Notes under the pieces: generated by a model | Databases searched by the model: none | What the model saw: the letters and a program-made list of their open reading frames with translations, nothing else | Told to the model about the DNA's origin: nothing | NCBI RefSeq assembly: GCF_964340395.1 | Contig: NC_135565.1 | Coordinates: forward strand, 22,903,709 to 22,967,708 | DNA length: 64,000 nt | Direction of reading: 5' to 3' | Source: Glandiceps talaboti | Taxonomy: Eukaryota > Hemichordata > Enteropneusta > Spengelidae | Program-made: the position numbers and the translations under genes | In this document: positions 12,263 to 64,000 of the stretch, one piece after another | Layout of the letters: the number at the start of each line of letters is the position of its first letter | Numbering within the stretch: position 1 is the first letter of the stretch

Positions 12263-13815
12263 ATGTAAAATACGGTTATTTTTGAATTCTAAACTATTTG
12301 ACACATAAATCCTTTATATGAATGATAGATTATGTGACAAATATTACAGTGAATTCAATGACAGTGATGTAGTGAGAGTTGTCACGTAATATAACAATGA
12401 CTCAGAATGGATATACCAGCAACTTTGATATTTCAAATATGTTAAATTATTAATTTTCATGTCGTGATTCAAATTGACATTCGATAGATCAGAGATTTTG
12501 ATTTGTTCAATGTATCTCCTGTCAGTTTGTTAATCTGTCTATGCTTGTGTTCATATTTTAGCCTTTAGTCATTGTCCGTGAATATTAAAAAGAAACAAAC
12601 AAAAATAAATATATAATTTTCTTGTGAGTCACCACACAGACAGTAAAGGATAGAATATTTCAGTATATCACATGACTTCGTAAGCTTGAGCAGCATTATC
12701 AAATTGGTTTAGAGGGAATGCTATCACCTTGTTACATCGTAGCTATCACCTTGTTACATCATAGCTATCACCTTGTTACATTGTAACTATAAATTCCAGA
12801 TTTTGCAGGTTCATTCACGAGAGTCCATATTCAGCAAAACATAGATCCAAGAATACTAGGTAAATAAGTTACTTTCAGTCATGGAAACTGAAAATTTATT
12901 ACGATTAATGATGTGTGAAAATGTAATTACATGTAGGTTAGTTGTCAATGTCAATTTATAGTTAAGTTAATTAAGTTATGAAGTAGATGGAACATTGGTG
13001 GAAACAGACTGAATGCTAATAAAAGCATGATTTACAGTAATTACAATTGCATGGAGTATTTTGGTAATTATCTCTTCTGAAGTAGCTAGCGAAATATCTG
13101 ATGTTACAATGTAGTTTCTTTTTATCAAATCGTAATAACACTAGTCTGCAATATCTGTTTGTTTGCAAAGTCATTCATCATGGCAGTCATGTTGCCAAGT
13201 GAACTCTATATCTCAAATTACAGTACGTGCAATTGTAGGAATTTATAGTCAAGAGATCTAATGTTCACATCACATATACAGGTACTATATACAATGGCTT
13301 GGCATACAGTATATTATCAGTTCAAACTCTCAAGTTACATCTATTCTAAGGAAAAACATAATAAGGTTATCTGTCACTGTCAATGTATGTGTGTGTGTTA
13401 TTAAGTTATCAAGTAACTGGAGAGTAGAGTGAAATAGACATAGAAATGCATTCATTAATCTGATTTGTAGTTTTTGTGTGACTGTGCAAACTAATATCCC
13501 CCCCCCCCCATCCTGATGGAAAGAGGGTTAAAGGCCAATAATTCAATTCCAGGTTCTCCAATTAGTGTTATCTTATAAGAGGAGCCCTGGGTCGTTAGGT
13601 AGGACTTCTTTGTTGTGGACCAAATTTGTAACTTTGCCAGATAATAGATTTTCACACCAAAATTTTAATCCTAATATGTGGTCTCTAAGTGTATTACTGT
13701 GTATTCATCTAAAATGGAGAAATGACAGGAATTACCAGGTACTGAGAGCCAACCAAGTACCTGATCATTCCTGTCATATTTGCCATGCATTTGCCAAGAT
13801 GAGTGACTGGACTAA
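12263..13815. other. No gene seen
   Basis: Contains a 22-24-bp threefold repeat of GCTATCACCTTGTTACAT at 12719-12790 and a C-rich run near 13499. An 84-codon ORF at 13565-13819 is unrecognised and ends at the boundary of the next MITE. Confidence 0.45.
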
Positions 13816-14068
13816 TTAAGATAGCCATACAGATGACAAATGGGTATTGGATTTTTAATTCATAAAACAAATCTACTATGTTTTCCTACTTAAAAAAACA
13901 ATGTGAAACAACATATACAAAATACTTGTTTGTAGCTCAATATTAAATTGCTGAGTTACAAACAATGATTTGGTCAATTCTTTTTCACATTATGTTTTCA
14001 ACTAGGAAAGCGTAGTAGAGTTAAAATCCAAAACAGATATCCATTTGTCAACCATATGGCCACTTTAA
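13816..14068. mobile_element. TTAA-flanked palindromic MITE, copy 1 (diverged)
   Basis: TTAA at 13816-13819 and 14065-14068 flank a 245-bp imperfect palindrome. The right end reads CCATATGGCCACT before TTAA; the left end is a mutated GATAGCCATACAGATGA. Related full-length copies lie at 37582-37935 and 53701-54054. The TTAA target suggests mobilisation by a piggyBac-type transposase (inference). Confidence 0.75.
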
Positions 14069-15588
14069 TTAGTAACTGTTTTCTAGTCTCCCATCACCTT
14101 TCAGTCTAACTAGTATGTGAATAGAGATTCAACTTACAAACCTAAAAGTTGTATATTATAGTGTCCTTTCTGTTTGCATTTCTTTAGCAATGAAGATAAG
14201 TTAAAAAAGAAGGGCTATAAATATTTATGTGCAGCATACCATCTCTAATGCATTTTTCAAGTAACAGACTTGTATATAAGTGTAGTGTTACAGTACTTTC
14301 TGTTACGTGCATTTCCCAAGTTATAGGTAAGAGATAACAAATTTAAAAACTACTGTAACAACAAACGTGTCTTGTACATTCTTTAAAGTGTGATTTGACG
14401 TTATAACTAAAAATAAATGTGTCTTTCCTACTTTCTATAGTGAACACATTTCTCAGAGACAGAGATAAGAGATATTAGTCTTAAAATCTGTAATCTCAGA
14501 CTGCCAACTCTGAGGTGTAGAGTGTACCATCTGCATCGTCGTAAACCACAGCCTCTTTTACAGCACCATAACAAACGTATCGTCAATTTCACAGTGTTGT
14601 AGAAAAAGTATCAGCTCTGGTTTGTGAGAGTCATGACCATTTGTTGTACATAAGTCATTGAGATCTAAGATCTTTGTATCTTTGTATATGTGTACATTTA
14701 TCAGTTGCTGTCATGTAAATTGAGAATACATGGGAATCTACCTCATTTAATAGTCTGTACATAGAATTGTCTTGGGGCATATTTCCTAAAAAATCAAAAT
14801 TCTTAAATCTCTCCATACTGTGTGTCACATGACAGCTTGTTCATGATCTTTCTGAAATAATTTTAGTAAATTTTAGTTTCACTATTTTGTATTGAATGCT
14901 AAAATTAATTTTGATATCATTTTCGGACTTCCATTTTAAAAATTTATTCAGAGACCACTGATTTTATTTCTTAAGTAAAACTGAGAGTGAGAAGTGATTT
15001 ATTTTCTCAAGTAACAGCAAAAGTTGAATATCCACTTTCTAATGAATACTTCAGTTTTGAGTGAGATGAGACGCAAGTTCAGAATAATGTCACATATTTG
15101 CAAGGCATATATGTACTAATGATGGCTACGTAACATTCCGTTCTCTTATGCAAGCTGTGACATAAAGAACTATAGACAACATGTCATCACCTAGATATAT
15201 TACACTTCATTGGTTGGGATGGTATTAAAAACTGATATCTTTCATTTTCAACATTGCAATAAGAATCGTGTTTGGAATTTTAATTCATTTCCAGGGGTCC
15301 TGTCATATCATTTTATCTTCATATCCATGTCATTGTTAGTGTATGTGTATACAGTATAGCAACCTATACACTTTTACTAATTGCTGATTTGACATCATCA
15401 CATTATTTCAAATCAGCATGTACACAGTGTCATGGTGTCCCATTGAGGGCAGGGATAGTACAGTGCCCTCAGAGGGATTAATTTGTTGAGGTAACTGTAT
15501 TGTGAACTTTGACCCGGTTCAGGACTCTAAAGCTCTACTACCAGTTGAATTAACCAGCTTGTCTGGTACTGTAACTCATGTTTTTTTT
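14069..15588. other. No gene seen
   Basis: AT-rich sequence without recognisable exons or repeats. The ORF at 15502-15696 is open only because it enters the CCCACCCTCCCATCC repeat. Confidence 0.45.
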
Positions 15589-15692
15589 ACACCCTCCCAT
15601 CCATCCCCCACCCTCCCATCCATCCCCCACCCTCCCATCCATCCCCACCCTCCCATCCATCCCCCACCCTCCCATCCATCCATCCCCCACCC
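15589..15692. repeat. 17-18-bp C-rich minisatellite
   Basis: About six units of CCCACCCTCCCATCCATC with small length variation. Strongly strand-asymmetric (C on +). Confidence 0.9.
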
Positions 15693-16163
15693 CTGAGACA
15701 GTTTAAAACCAATTCAACAATCTCAGTACAAATTTATTACATGTAGGGAAAGGAGAATCAATTTATTTGGAACTGATTCAACAATTCACTTGACAACAGG
15801 CTTTAATATGCAACAAACCTGTCTCAAAAAATCTTAAGTTAAAAATATATATGTAGTATAGTAGCTTAGATGAACTGTTTCAACATTTAACATGACAACA
15901 GGGCTTACATGTATGCAACAAACCTCAAATTACAGCTATTAGTATTAGAGATTAGAATGCAGTCATGACATATTCTTGTCAACTCAAAGTCTATCCTAGC
16001 AGTGATATACATATTCTGATAACAACTTGAAGTATTCCTGCAATCATTCTTAGACTTACCTTTTTTTTAAAGTTATCATATTACACCATACATGTAAGGC
16101 ATACCGAGATATTTTTTCTGACTTTTTGTAGGTTTTACTTGTGATTGCAAAGTTGTGAGGAAC

Positions 16164-16242
16164 AAGGCACATACTAACTAGAAGACCACGGCACATACTA
16201 ACTAGAAGACCAAGGCACCGTACTAACTAGAAGATCAAGAAA
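16164..16242. repeat. Three tandem units of about 26 bp
   Basis: AAGGCACATACTAACTAGAAGACC-type unit repeated three times. Confidence 0.85.
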
Positions 16243-16405
16243 AGTAAGTAAAATTAAGTATTTATTTTGATTTTAGAACTGCTGCAGTAGCTGTAATTGG
16301 AGTAATATTATTTTGATTAGACAACCAACATGATATTTACAGAAAATGTATGAAAATATCAATAAATAGAGATTGTACGTGTTAAAAAGATGAATTAGTA
16401 GGTGT

Positions 16406-16550
16406 TTATTCCCCAACATTTTTCTTCGTTCAGCCAAGGAAAATATGAGTGACCTAAGGGACCTTTGTCACTGATGTTTGCTAAATGAGTAGCGACTACC
16501 CTTAGGTCACAAGTATTTTCCAGCTGAATGAAGAAAATATTGGAGAATAA
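16406..16550. mobile_element. Hairpin MITE, about 55-bp arms
   Basis: TTATTCCCCAACATTTTTCTTC pairs with the right-end GAAAATATTGGAGAATAA. GTGACCTAAGGG pairs with CCCTTAGGTCAC nearer the loop. There is no coding capacity and no confident target-site duplication. Confidence 0.7.
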
Positions 16551-17599
16551 CATAATTATACCATGCAAGTAATTTTAACAATTCGGGGAAAGTAATGACA
16601 ATTTTGAACGTTTCGACTCATATTTTGAACACAGCAAAACAGTGACATACATTTGTAGATATGTGTTGTCAAGACATACACATATAGATACATGTTGTTG
16701 TGATGTAGAACGACCAGAGTATTTATTCCCTATTTTTTGTTCAACTTGGCTCATGCACATGGTATATATACTACAGTACTATAACTACTATATACTTTTA
16801 CTGTTACTAATGTTTCAAAGATTACTTGTTTGGATTGTAAGCCATTGACATGACTGTAATCATGATTGTACATGTATGAAATCTTAAGGACTACTGTGAC
16901 TGTGAGTCTCTCAAACTTTCATGTTCGACAAATGCTTAAAAGCACATAGTGAAATGTTATCATTATTATGTAGGTGATGCAGTGTGTGTGTGTGTGTTTG
17001 ATGAACCAAACATCTCACTGAATACATGTATCACAGTGTGATGGAGTGTTAATAGCCATCTGGACTCCATCATTTGAATTGATGCAGAGTAAATTACAAT
17101 GCCATGGCAACCCAATTGATGGAACGACAATGATGTTTCTAAAGAATAATTTGAATCTAAACTGATAAATTTTCTGTAATTGAAATTAGTATGTCCATGT
17201 AAAATAGATAGTGCGTATGATAAATTCTGAATCAGCTTTTTTATTCAGTTAAGGTTGTGTCAATATTATCATTTTAAGATGTTGATAATAAGTTCAAATT
17301 TCCACAAAAGTAAATTCAAGGGTGTTAATAATCAGTTTATAGCATCCTTTGTTCTACTTGTCTTCCATTTTTTGTACCATTCTTCCGCATACAAATTGTA
17401 TGTTCAGGAAGTCCCATACATATTTATTTAACAAAGAGACTTGCTTATTTGACAGAAGTATCTGGAACCTAAATCTTGTGAAATGAGATTTATAAAAAAA
17501 TGTTCCATTGAAGTTAATAAAACATGACTACAAAAGGATTGGTATCATCTAACATGATCTTTCCATTTGGTTGTCATTGTACCCACTATCTCATCATCT
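16551..17599. other. No gene seen
   Basis: Two opposed short ORFs around 16575-16848 have no recognisable family. A (GT)n tract of about 9 repeats lies near 16983. Confidence 0.45.
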
Positions 17600-17609
17600 T
17601 TTATGTGAT

Positions 17610-18000
17610 AAAACGTTTCTGTCAACCTGATTGGTCGTTGGTTACGTTTTCTAGCATTTGAGCTTTGTGAAAAGCAAGCTGATTGGATAATTGTGACATT
17701 CAACTTGATTGGTAATTGTAACATTCAACTTGATTGGATAATTTATATTTGCCAGAATTTTTATATTTTAAGTTTTGCGGCACTCAAATTAAGCAGATAT
17801 TGAGTACATTTGTCATAATTTGAGTTTTGGGAGTCAATCTGATTGGGTTATTAATTGTGACAGCCAACCTGATTGGTTACTGATTACATTTTCTAGAATT
17901 TGACATTGTGACAGTAATTACCTGTTTGGATAACTGTGTCAGTCATGGTGATTGGATAATTGTGACAGCCAACCTGATTGGTTATTGATTACATTCTCAA
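17610..18000. promoter_or_regulatory. Cluster of GATTGG (inverted CCAAT) motifs upstream of exon 1
   Basis: GATTGG occurs repeatedly (about nine times in under 400 bp), usually as CCTGATTGGTTA, CTTGATTGGATAA or ATCTGATTGGGTTA. Many copies sit in a diverged tandem repeat with TAATTGTGACAGCCAACCTG. CCAAT/ATTGG is the NF-Y core (established). The periodic repetition equally fits a simple decayed minisatellite, so a promoter role is only a possibility. No TATA box or initiator could be assigned. Confidence 0.3.
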
Positions 18001-18175
18001 GACTTTTATGATTAGGGTATGAATTCATCCAGGCAATCAAATGGAAGCTGTACATTACTGATTATAAACAGCGTAGGCGTTTATCTTTTACTGTTATGCA
18101 TTATTCAACTCTTCAGTTTATGATAGTCGGTATTGATATTCTGGTGAAAGTGGCTTAGCCTCAAGAAGTGCATTT

Positions 18176-18830
18176 ATTTAGCTGTTACCTGGGTATGTGA
18201 CTGTGATTTGGTGATAAGGAGGATGCAATATCTCATTTGTTACAGAGAAATCTCACCTTCGTTAATTTACAGACTCACAGAGTGTGTATAATGTCTTCAA
18301 GCTCCTTAGATAAATGGAGAATCTTGAGGGTGGATATCTAGATGTAGACGTTACTTAGACATAGGTGATCTAGACAAGCAGTGATTTCGTGGGTAATATG
18401 TGGCGCTGATAGATGTATATCTTGTTAGAAACCATACTTACATTAATTTACCCAGCATTTATATAACTCTGAGTTCGGTATGTACAAGCTAGAAACACAA
18501 GGATGGATGTTGTATATTCATTTAGAAATAGTAGTCTGATTTACTTGTTGATGTAGTTAGTTGTTACCTGGATACGTGACTGTGATTTGGTGATGAGGAG
18601 AGTGTAATATTCCATTTTTTGAAGAGAAACCCAACTTTATTTAATTTAGAGTGTGTGTTTCCAGATGTTACCTAGAAATAGAAGACAAGCAGTGATTTGA
18701 AGGATGATATATAGAGCTGATGTACATTATTTTGTTTATTTCAATGTCTCGTCTTGTGCACAGAGAAACCATACTTATCAATTCATTTATCTGTCTGTCA
18801 CATCGAAGCCTGCGCTGTGATTGGTGATAA
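18176..18830. repeat. Diverged large tandem duplication (about 380-bp period)
   Basis: GCTGTTACCTGGGTATGTGACTG followed by TGATTTGGTGAT at about 18180 recurs as GTTGTTACCTGGATACGTGACT with TGATTTGGTGAT at about 18563. Downstream landmarks (AGAGAAA, AATTTA, GTGTGT, GATATAT) recur in the same order. A third, weaker echo begins near 18790. Confidence 0.65.
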
Positions 18831-19333
18831 TAAATTGCCATATCTCTGCTGGCATTTCATGTAGCTCACTTGACATTGTGGTATTTGTAGTCGTTTCATC
18901 TGAGATGTTACATCGAAAGTACATTGTGGTATTTGCAGTCATTTCATCTTAGACGTTACATGAAAATTACATTGTGGTATTTATGATATGTTCTCATACT
19001 AGTTGTCGTTTCATTATTCAATGTATGATGTAGAAACCATACTTGGACTTTGAAAGCTGCAGGGTTTATTTCCGTTGCTGTAGTCATTACAAACACACAC
19101 ATTACTCCCACTGTGTGTGAGTAATTGCAGTCACTGAAGGTAAAATTCTCTAGGCAGTTAAAGTTTGTTGATTGAGCATCAGAATGACCTTATCTTAACT
19201 GATTTATTGTCACAGTACAGGTTGGTGACTGTAAATGAAGTCAGCAGTCCCAGAGGAGTGGCTTTGACAACAGCAGATCTGAAAAGAAGCTGTCTGGAAC
19301 ATCAGCAGATGTACTCCGTGGCATTTCAATGAG

Positions 19334-19581
19334 GTAAAGTCGTTACTATCCATGCCATTCACCAGCCTCAGCTGCTTCATTTGCATTGAGATCTATTGTA
19401 GCTATACTTGACATACACTTCAAGCAAACACAGTATACATTCACCGATAAAGGGATTATCAGAAGTCTTACAATAATAACAGTATCTTTCTGAGATTGCT
19501 CACCTACTGTGTAGTTCTCAAACTGGACAGTTTTTATTCAGTATGACTGACGTCAACTAAGCAGCTTGCTAGATTTCCTAG
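19334..19581 (+). other. Possible intron in the 5' UTR
   Basis: A donor-like GAG|GTAAAGT at 19334 and an acceptor-like TTTCCTAG at 19574-19581 could bound a short 5' UTR intron. This would join sequence upstream of 19333 to the exon that carries the start codon. The in-frame TGA at 19544 would then be removed, but no in-frame ATG is gained. Purely a splice-site reading with no homology support. Confidence 0.25.
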
Positions 19582-19774
19582 GAGGATTCAACAAAAAGGA
19601 TTGGGTACTTTAAGTTTTTCAATTGACAGATTTTTTCAAAAATCGTTTGGCAAAGCCCCAGGAAGAGACAGGAGAATTTTCTTGTGGATTAAAGACTGCC
19701 ATTGTGGGAGTGCATCTCTTCAACAGCAGAACGTCACAAAGACAATTCCAAATACAACACTTCACATCCTGACT

Positions 19775-62084
<42,310 letters not shown>

Positions 62085-62944
62085 GCAGGATAACTGCAGG
62101 CATAACACTAACCTCTGCTGCAGCTCTTTGTGTTGCAGCCATTGCTGAGTGCTTCCAAGGAAAGATGTGATGTGCAGTCACAGTTTTGTGACTTCTAGTT
62201 TGTCAGAAATCTATGGAAATGGTGTAATTGGAAATAATTTCCATTCAAACTCAGTTGCCAGAACACGGACAATTGTTGTAAATATATAAATCAAATTATA
62301 TATATTATACAAATTATTCATCCAATTTTTTTGGCATCAAAATCCAACGTCAACATTGAACGAGATTGGTTAATGATTTTTTTATGCAAATAAGTGCATT
62401 GATTTTGTTGTCTTCTAAATGCAGGGTAAAGGTCAAAGGTGCTTTGCATTCTTTCAGTTCAAGGTCACCACTTGGTGACGAAGTAGCCATGAATACAATC
62501 AGCATTATTGAGAATTACGAATTTGGTTTCTTCCGAATAATATAAGATAACTTTTCCTCTTTACTAACAGCTTTTACCTGTTATAAGCCAGTTGGCGTTG
62601 TCTTGTGTTAATTAGGATAACATTTCAACTCTCTTTGTCATTTTAATAGTGATATCACTTCACTGAAAATCCACCATCAGGACCATTTTTCAAAAAAAAC
62701 AACAAACTTCTTTTCTTCTGAAAGGTTCTTGTATTTTCACAACTAAAGAATTTCTTTCTGAAAGTGTTCAAATTTGTCGTACATATTTGTAGTTTGAATA
62801 ATTTTCAGCTGGATATAGTTTTGTTGCAATAATTCTAGTATGCTGATTGGTAAGATTGTTACAGTAATACATTCTTTACTCATTGTAATTGCTAATCTAG
62901 AAACTATTACATCATTCATATGGAGTCACATTATCTCCATTTCT

Positions 62945-63200
62945 TATTGGTTTGATAGGGTCACATGATAGACAAGACTTCTCTCTCATTGGAGGATAGT
63001 CACATGACATCCCTAATACCTGATTTGTTGATTGTTAAATGAAGTCACATGATGTACCAGACTTCTTTGTCATTGGTTGGAAATTGACATGATATATCTA
63101 ATACCTCATTTGTTCTTGGTTAAATGAAGTCACATGATGTACAAGACTTCACTTGTATTGGTTGGTTAATCACATGATCTAAAGTCTTTAACATGATTGG
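62945..63200. repeat. Diverged tandem repeat with TCACATGA motifs
   Basis: TCACATGA at 62961, 63000, 63045, 63130 and 63170, plus a TGACATGA variant near 63086. Units of about 40-85 bp share AGACTTCT, CATTGGTTGG and CTAATACCT. The octamer is an E-box of the MITF/USF type; it lies in the presumed 3' UTR, so a role is uncertain. Confidence 0.7.
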
Positions 63201-63228
63201 TTAGAATGAGTCCATGGTGTTAGGTGAA

Positions 63229-63234
63229 AATAAA
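63229..63234 (+). terminator. Candidate polyadenylation signal AATAAA of GluN1
   Basis: AATAAA in GTGAAAATAAAGAATTATG, followed about 20 nt later by a T-rich stretch (CTTTTTTTTAAC). Confidence 0.45.
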
Positions 63235-63342
63235 GAATTATGAACTACATCGTAGCTTTTTTTTAACAAACAAGTGTAAAACCAGTTTCCATAAATAACA
63301 AAAGAAGACCAGAACATTTTAGCAGTTAATACTGTCAGTGTT

Positions 63343-63348
63343 TTTATT
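63343..63348 (-). terminator. Candidate polyadenylation signal on the minus strand
   Basis: TTTATT on + gives AATAAA on the minus strand. If real, the minus strand from here to the window end would be the 3' UTR of a convergent gene. No coding exon is recognised; the 92-codon minus ORF at 63706-63984 is unrecognised. Confidence 0.25.
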
Positions 63349-63673
63349 TCATTTAATAACAAAATAGTTTACAAAACATAATGATTGTATAAAATGATAT
63401 GCCACTGATAGTATTAATAGACACACGTACAACTATCTTCACAGAGGAAATCATTTTGCAGCTTATGTAATATGCATAAAATGTCAAAGCTCCAGTGTAG
63501 GATTGATAATAGATGTATGTAGAGTAACACACAACACATACAGTAGTGTACTAGTGTGTTTTGTTACCAAAACATCAAACGAACCAAACTGAATCAATGT
63601 GGATGACAATACACATCAGCAGAACAATTAGAAATTAGTGAGGTGTAGAGATAGTACCATTATTCATCCAATA

Positions 63674-63687
63674 CCGCCCTCTAGTGG
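63674..63687 (-). promoter_or_regulatory. CTCF-type motif between two possible gene ends
   Basis: The minus strand reads CCACTAGAGGGCGG, a full match to CCASYAGRKGGCRS. Orientation is opposite to the intron-9 array. Confidence 0.45.
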
Positions 63688-64000
63688 CACATTATTCAAT
63701 TATGTTCAATCTTTGATTTTACTTTTCAGTAGCACGTGAAAGATACATTTATCTATTTGGTAAGACTTTGGCTGTGAGGGAAGGACATGTAAGCCTTTTG
63801 CTATGAGTGAGGGATTTGTACATGTATCCATTTGTGAGTGAAACTTTCTGTAGAGATACATAAACTGTTGACAGTGTCCAGTACAATGTACTGATAACCT
63901 CACTCTCACTCCACTTGAGCATACACTCATAATGTTAGTTTTGTAGTCATGGAAACTTGCTACTTTGTGTATAGTACAATTCATGAATAAGTTAATATAA

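Larger units (their letters stand above)
62085..63250 (+). other. Probable 3' UTR of GluN1
   Basis: No ORF of note follows the stop. The first good AATAAA I see is at 63229-63234, giving a 3' UTR of about 1.15 kb. Exact cleavage is unknown. Confidence 0.5.

Noticed and set aside
19601-19774. Extension of the GluN1 N-terminus upstream of the ATG at 19775
   Set aside because: The frame is open from 19547 but has no ATG; a non-ATG start would put a long non-hydrophobic leader before the signal segment.
63706-63984. 92-codon minus-strand ORF as a neighbouring gene
   Set aside because: No homology recognised; it probably lies in non-coding or UTR sequence.

Overview
The window is genomic DNA from an animal, most likely a marine invertebrate bilaterian. 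I infer this from an intron-rich gene with GT-AG introns, an AT-rich background, many palindromic DNA-transposon remnants, non-LTR retrotransposon tails, a tRNA-headed SINE and very long minisatellites. The phylum cannot be fixed from the sequence alone. There are no bacterial-type operons, no CRISPR array and no functional rRNA or tRNA gene.

One protein-coding gene is clear. It encodes an NMDA-type ionotropic glutamate receptor subunit 1 (GluN1, Grin1/Nmdar1 orthologue) on the + strand, in 15 coding exons from 19775 to 62084. The exons join in frame to 945 codons plus TGA, close to vertebrate GluN1 (938 residues for the long human form, from memory). Exons 1-6 encode the amino-terminal domain, exons 7-9 the first ligand-binding lobe, exon 10 membrane segment M1 and the pore loop, exon 11 M3, exons 12-13 the second ligand-binding lobe, exon 14 M4, and exon 15 a basic cytoplasmic tail. 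The glycine-site residues, the pore Asn, the SYTANLAAF gate motif and the expected disulfide cysteines are all present.

Layout: 1-19 kb is upstream non-coding DNA with two minisatellites, several fold-back or TIR elements and two non-LTR reverse-transcriptase tails. 19.8-20.2 kb is exon 1. 20.2-38.2 kb is an 18 kb first intron full of tandem repeats, a SINE and a 0.7 kb TIR element with an inverted second copy. 38.2-56.9 kb holds exons 2-14. 56.9-61.9 kb is intron 14, dominated by a 30-bp and an 80-copy 45-bp minisatellite. 61.9-62.1 kb is the last exon. 62.1-63.2 kb is the probable 3' UTR, and after it may lie the tail of a convergent gene.

Three things stand out. (1) A 24-nt, phase-0 candidate microexon (50401-50424) with strong splice signals would add eight residues just before M1. 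(2) Pieces of exon edges with their splice sites have been copied into the neighbouring introns at exons 2, 4, 8 and 14, and perhaps exon 9, where the copy may be that microexon. (3) The intron-14 minisatellites stay open in the frame of exon 14 for about 4.4 kb.
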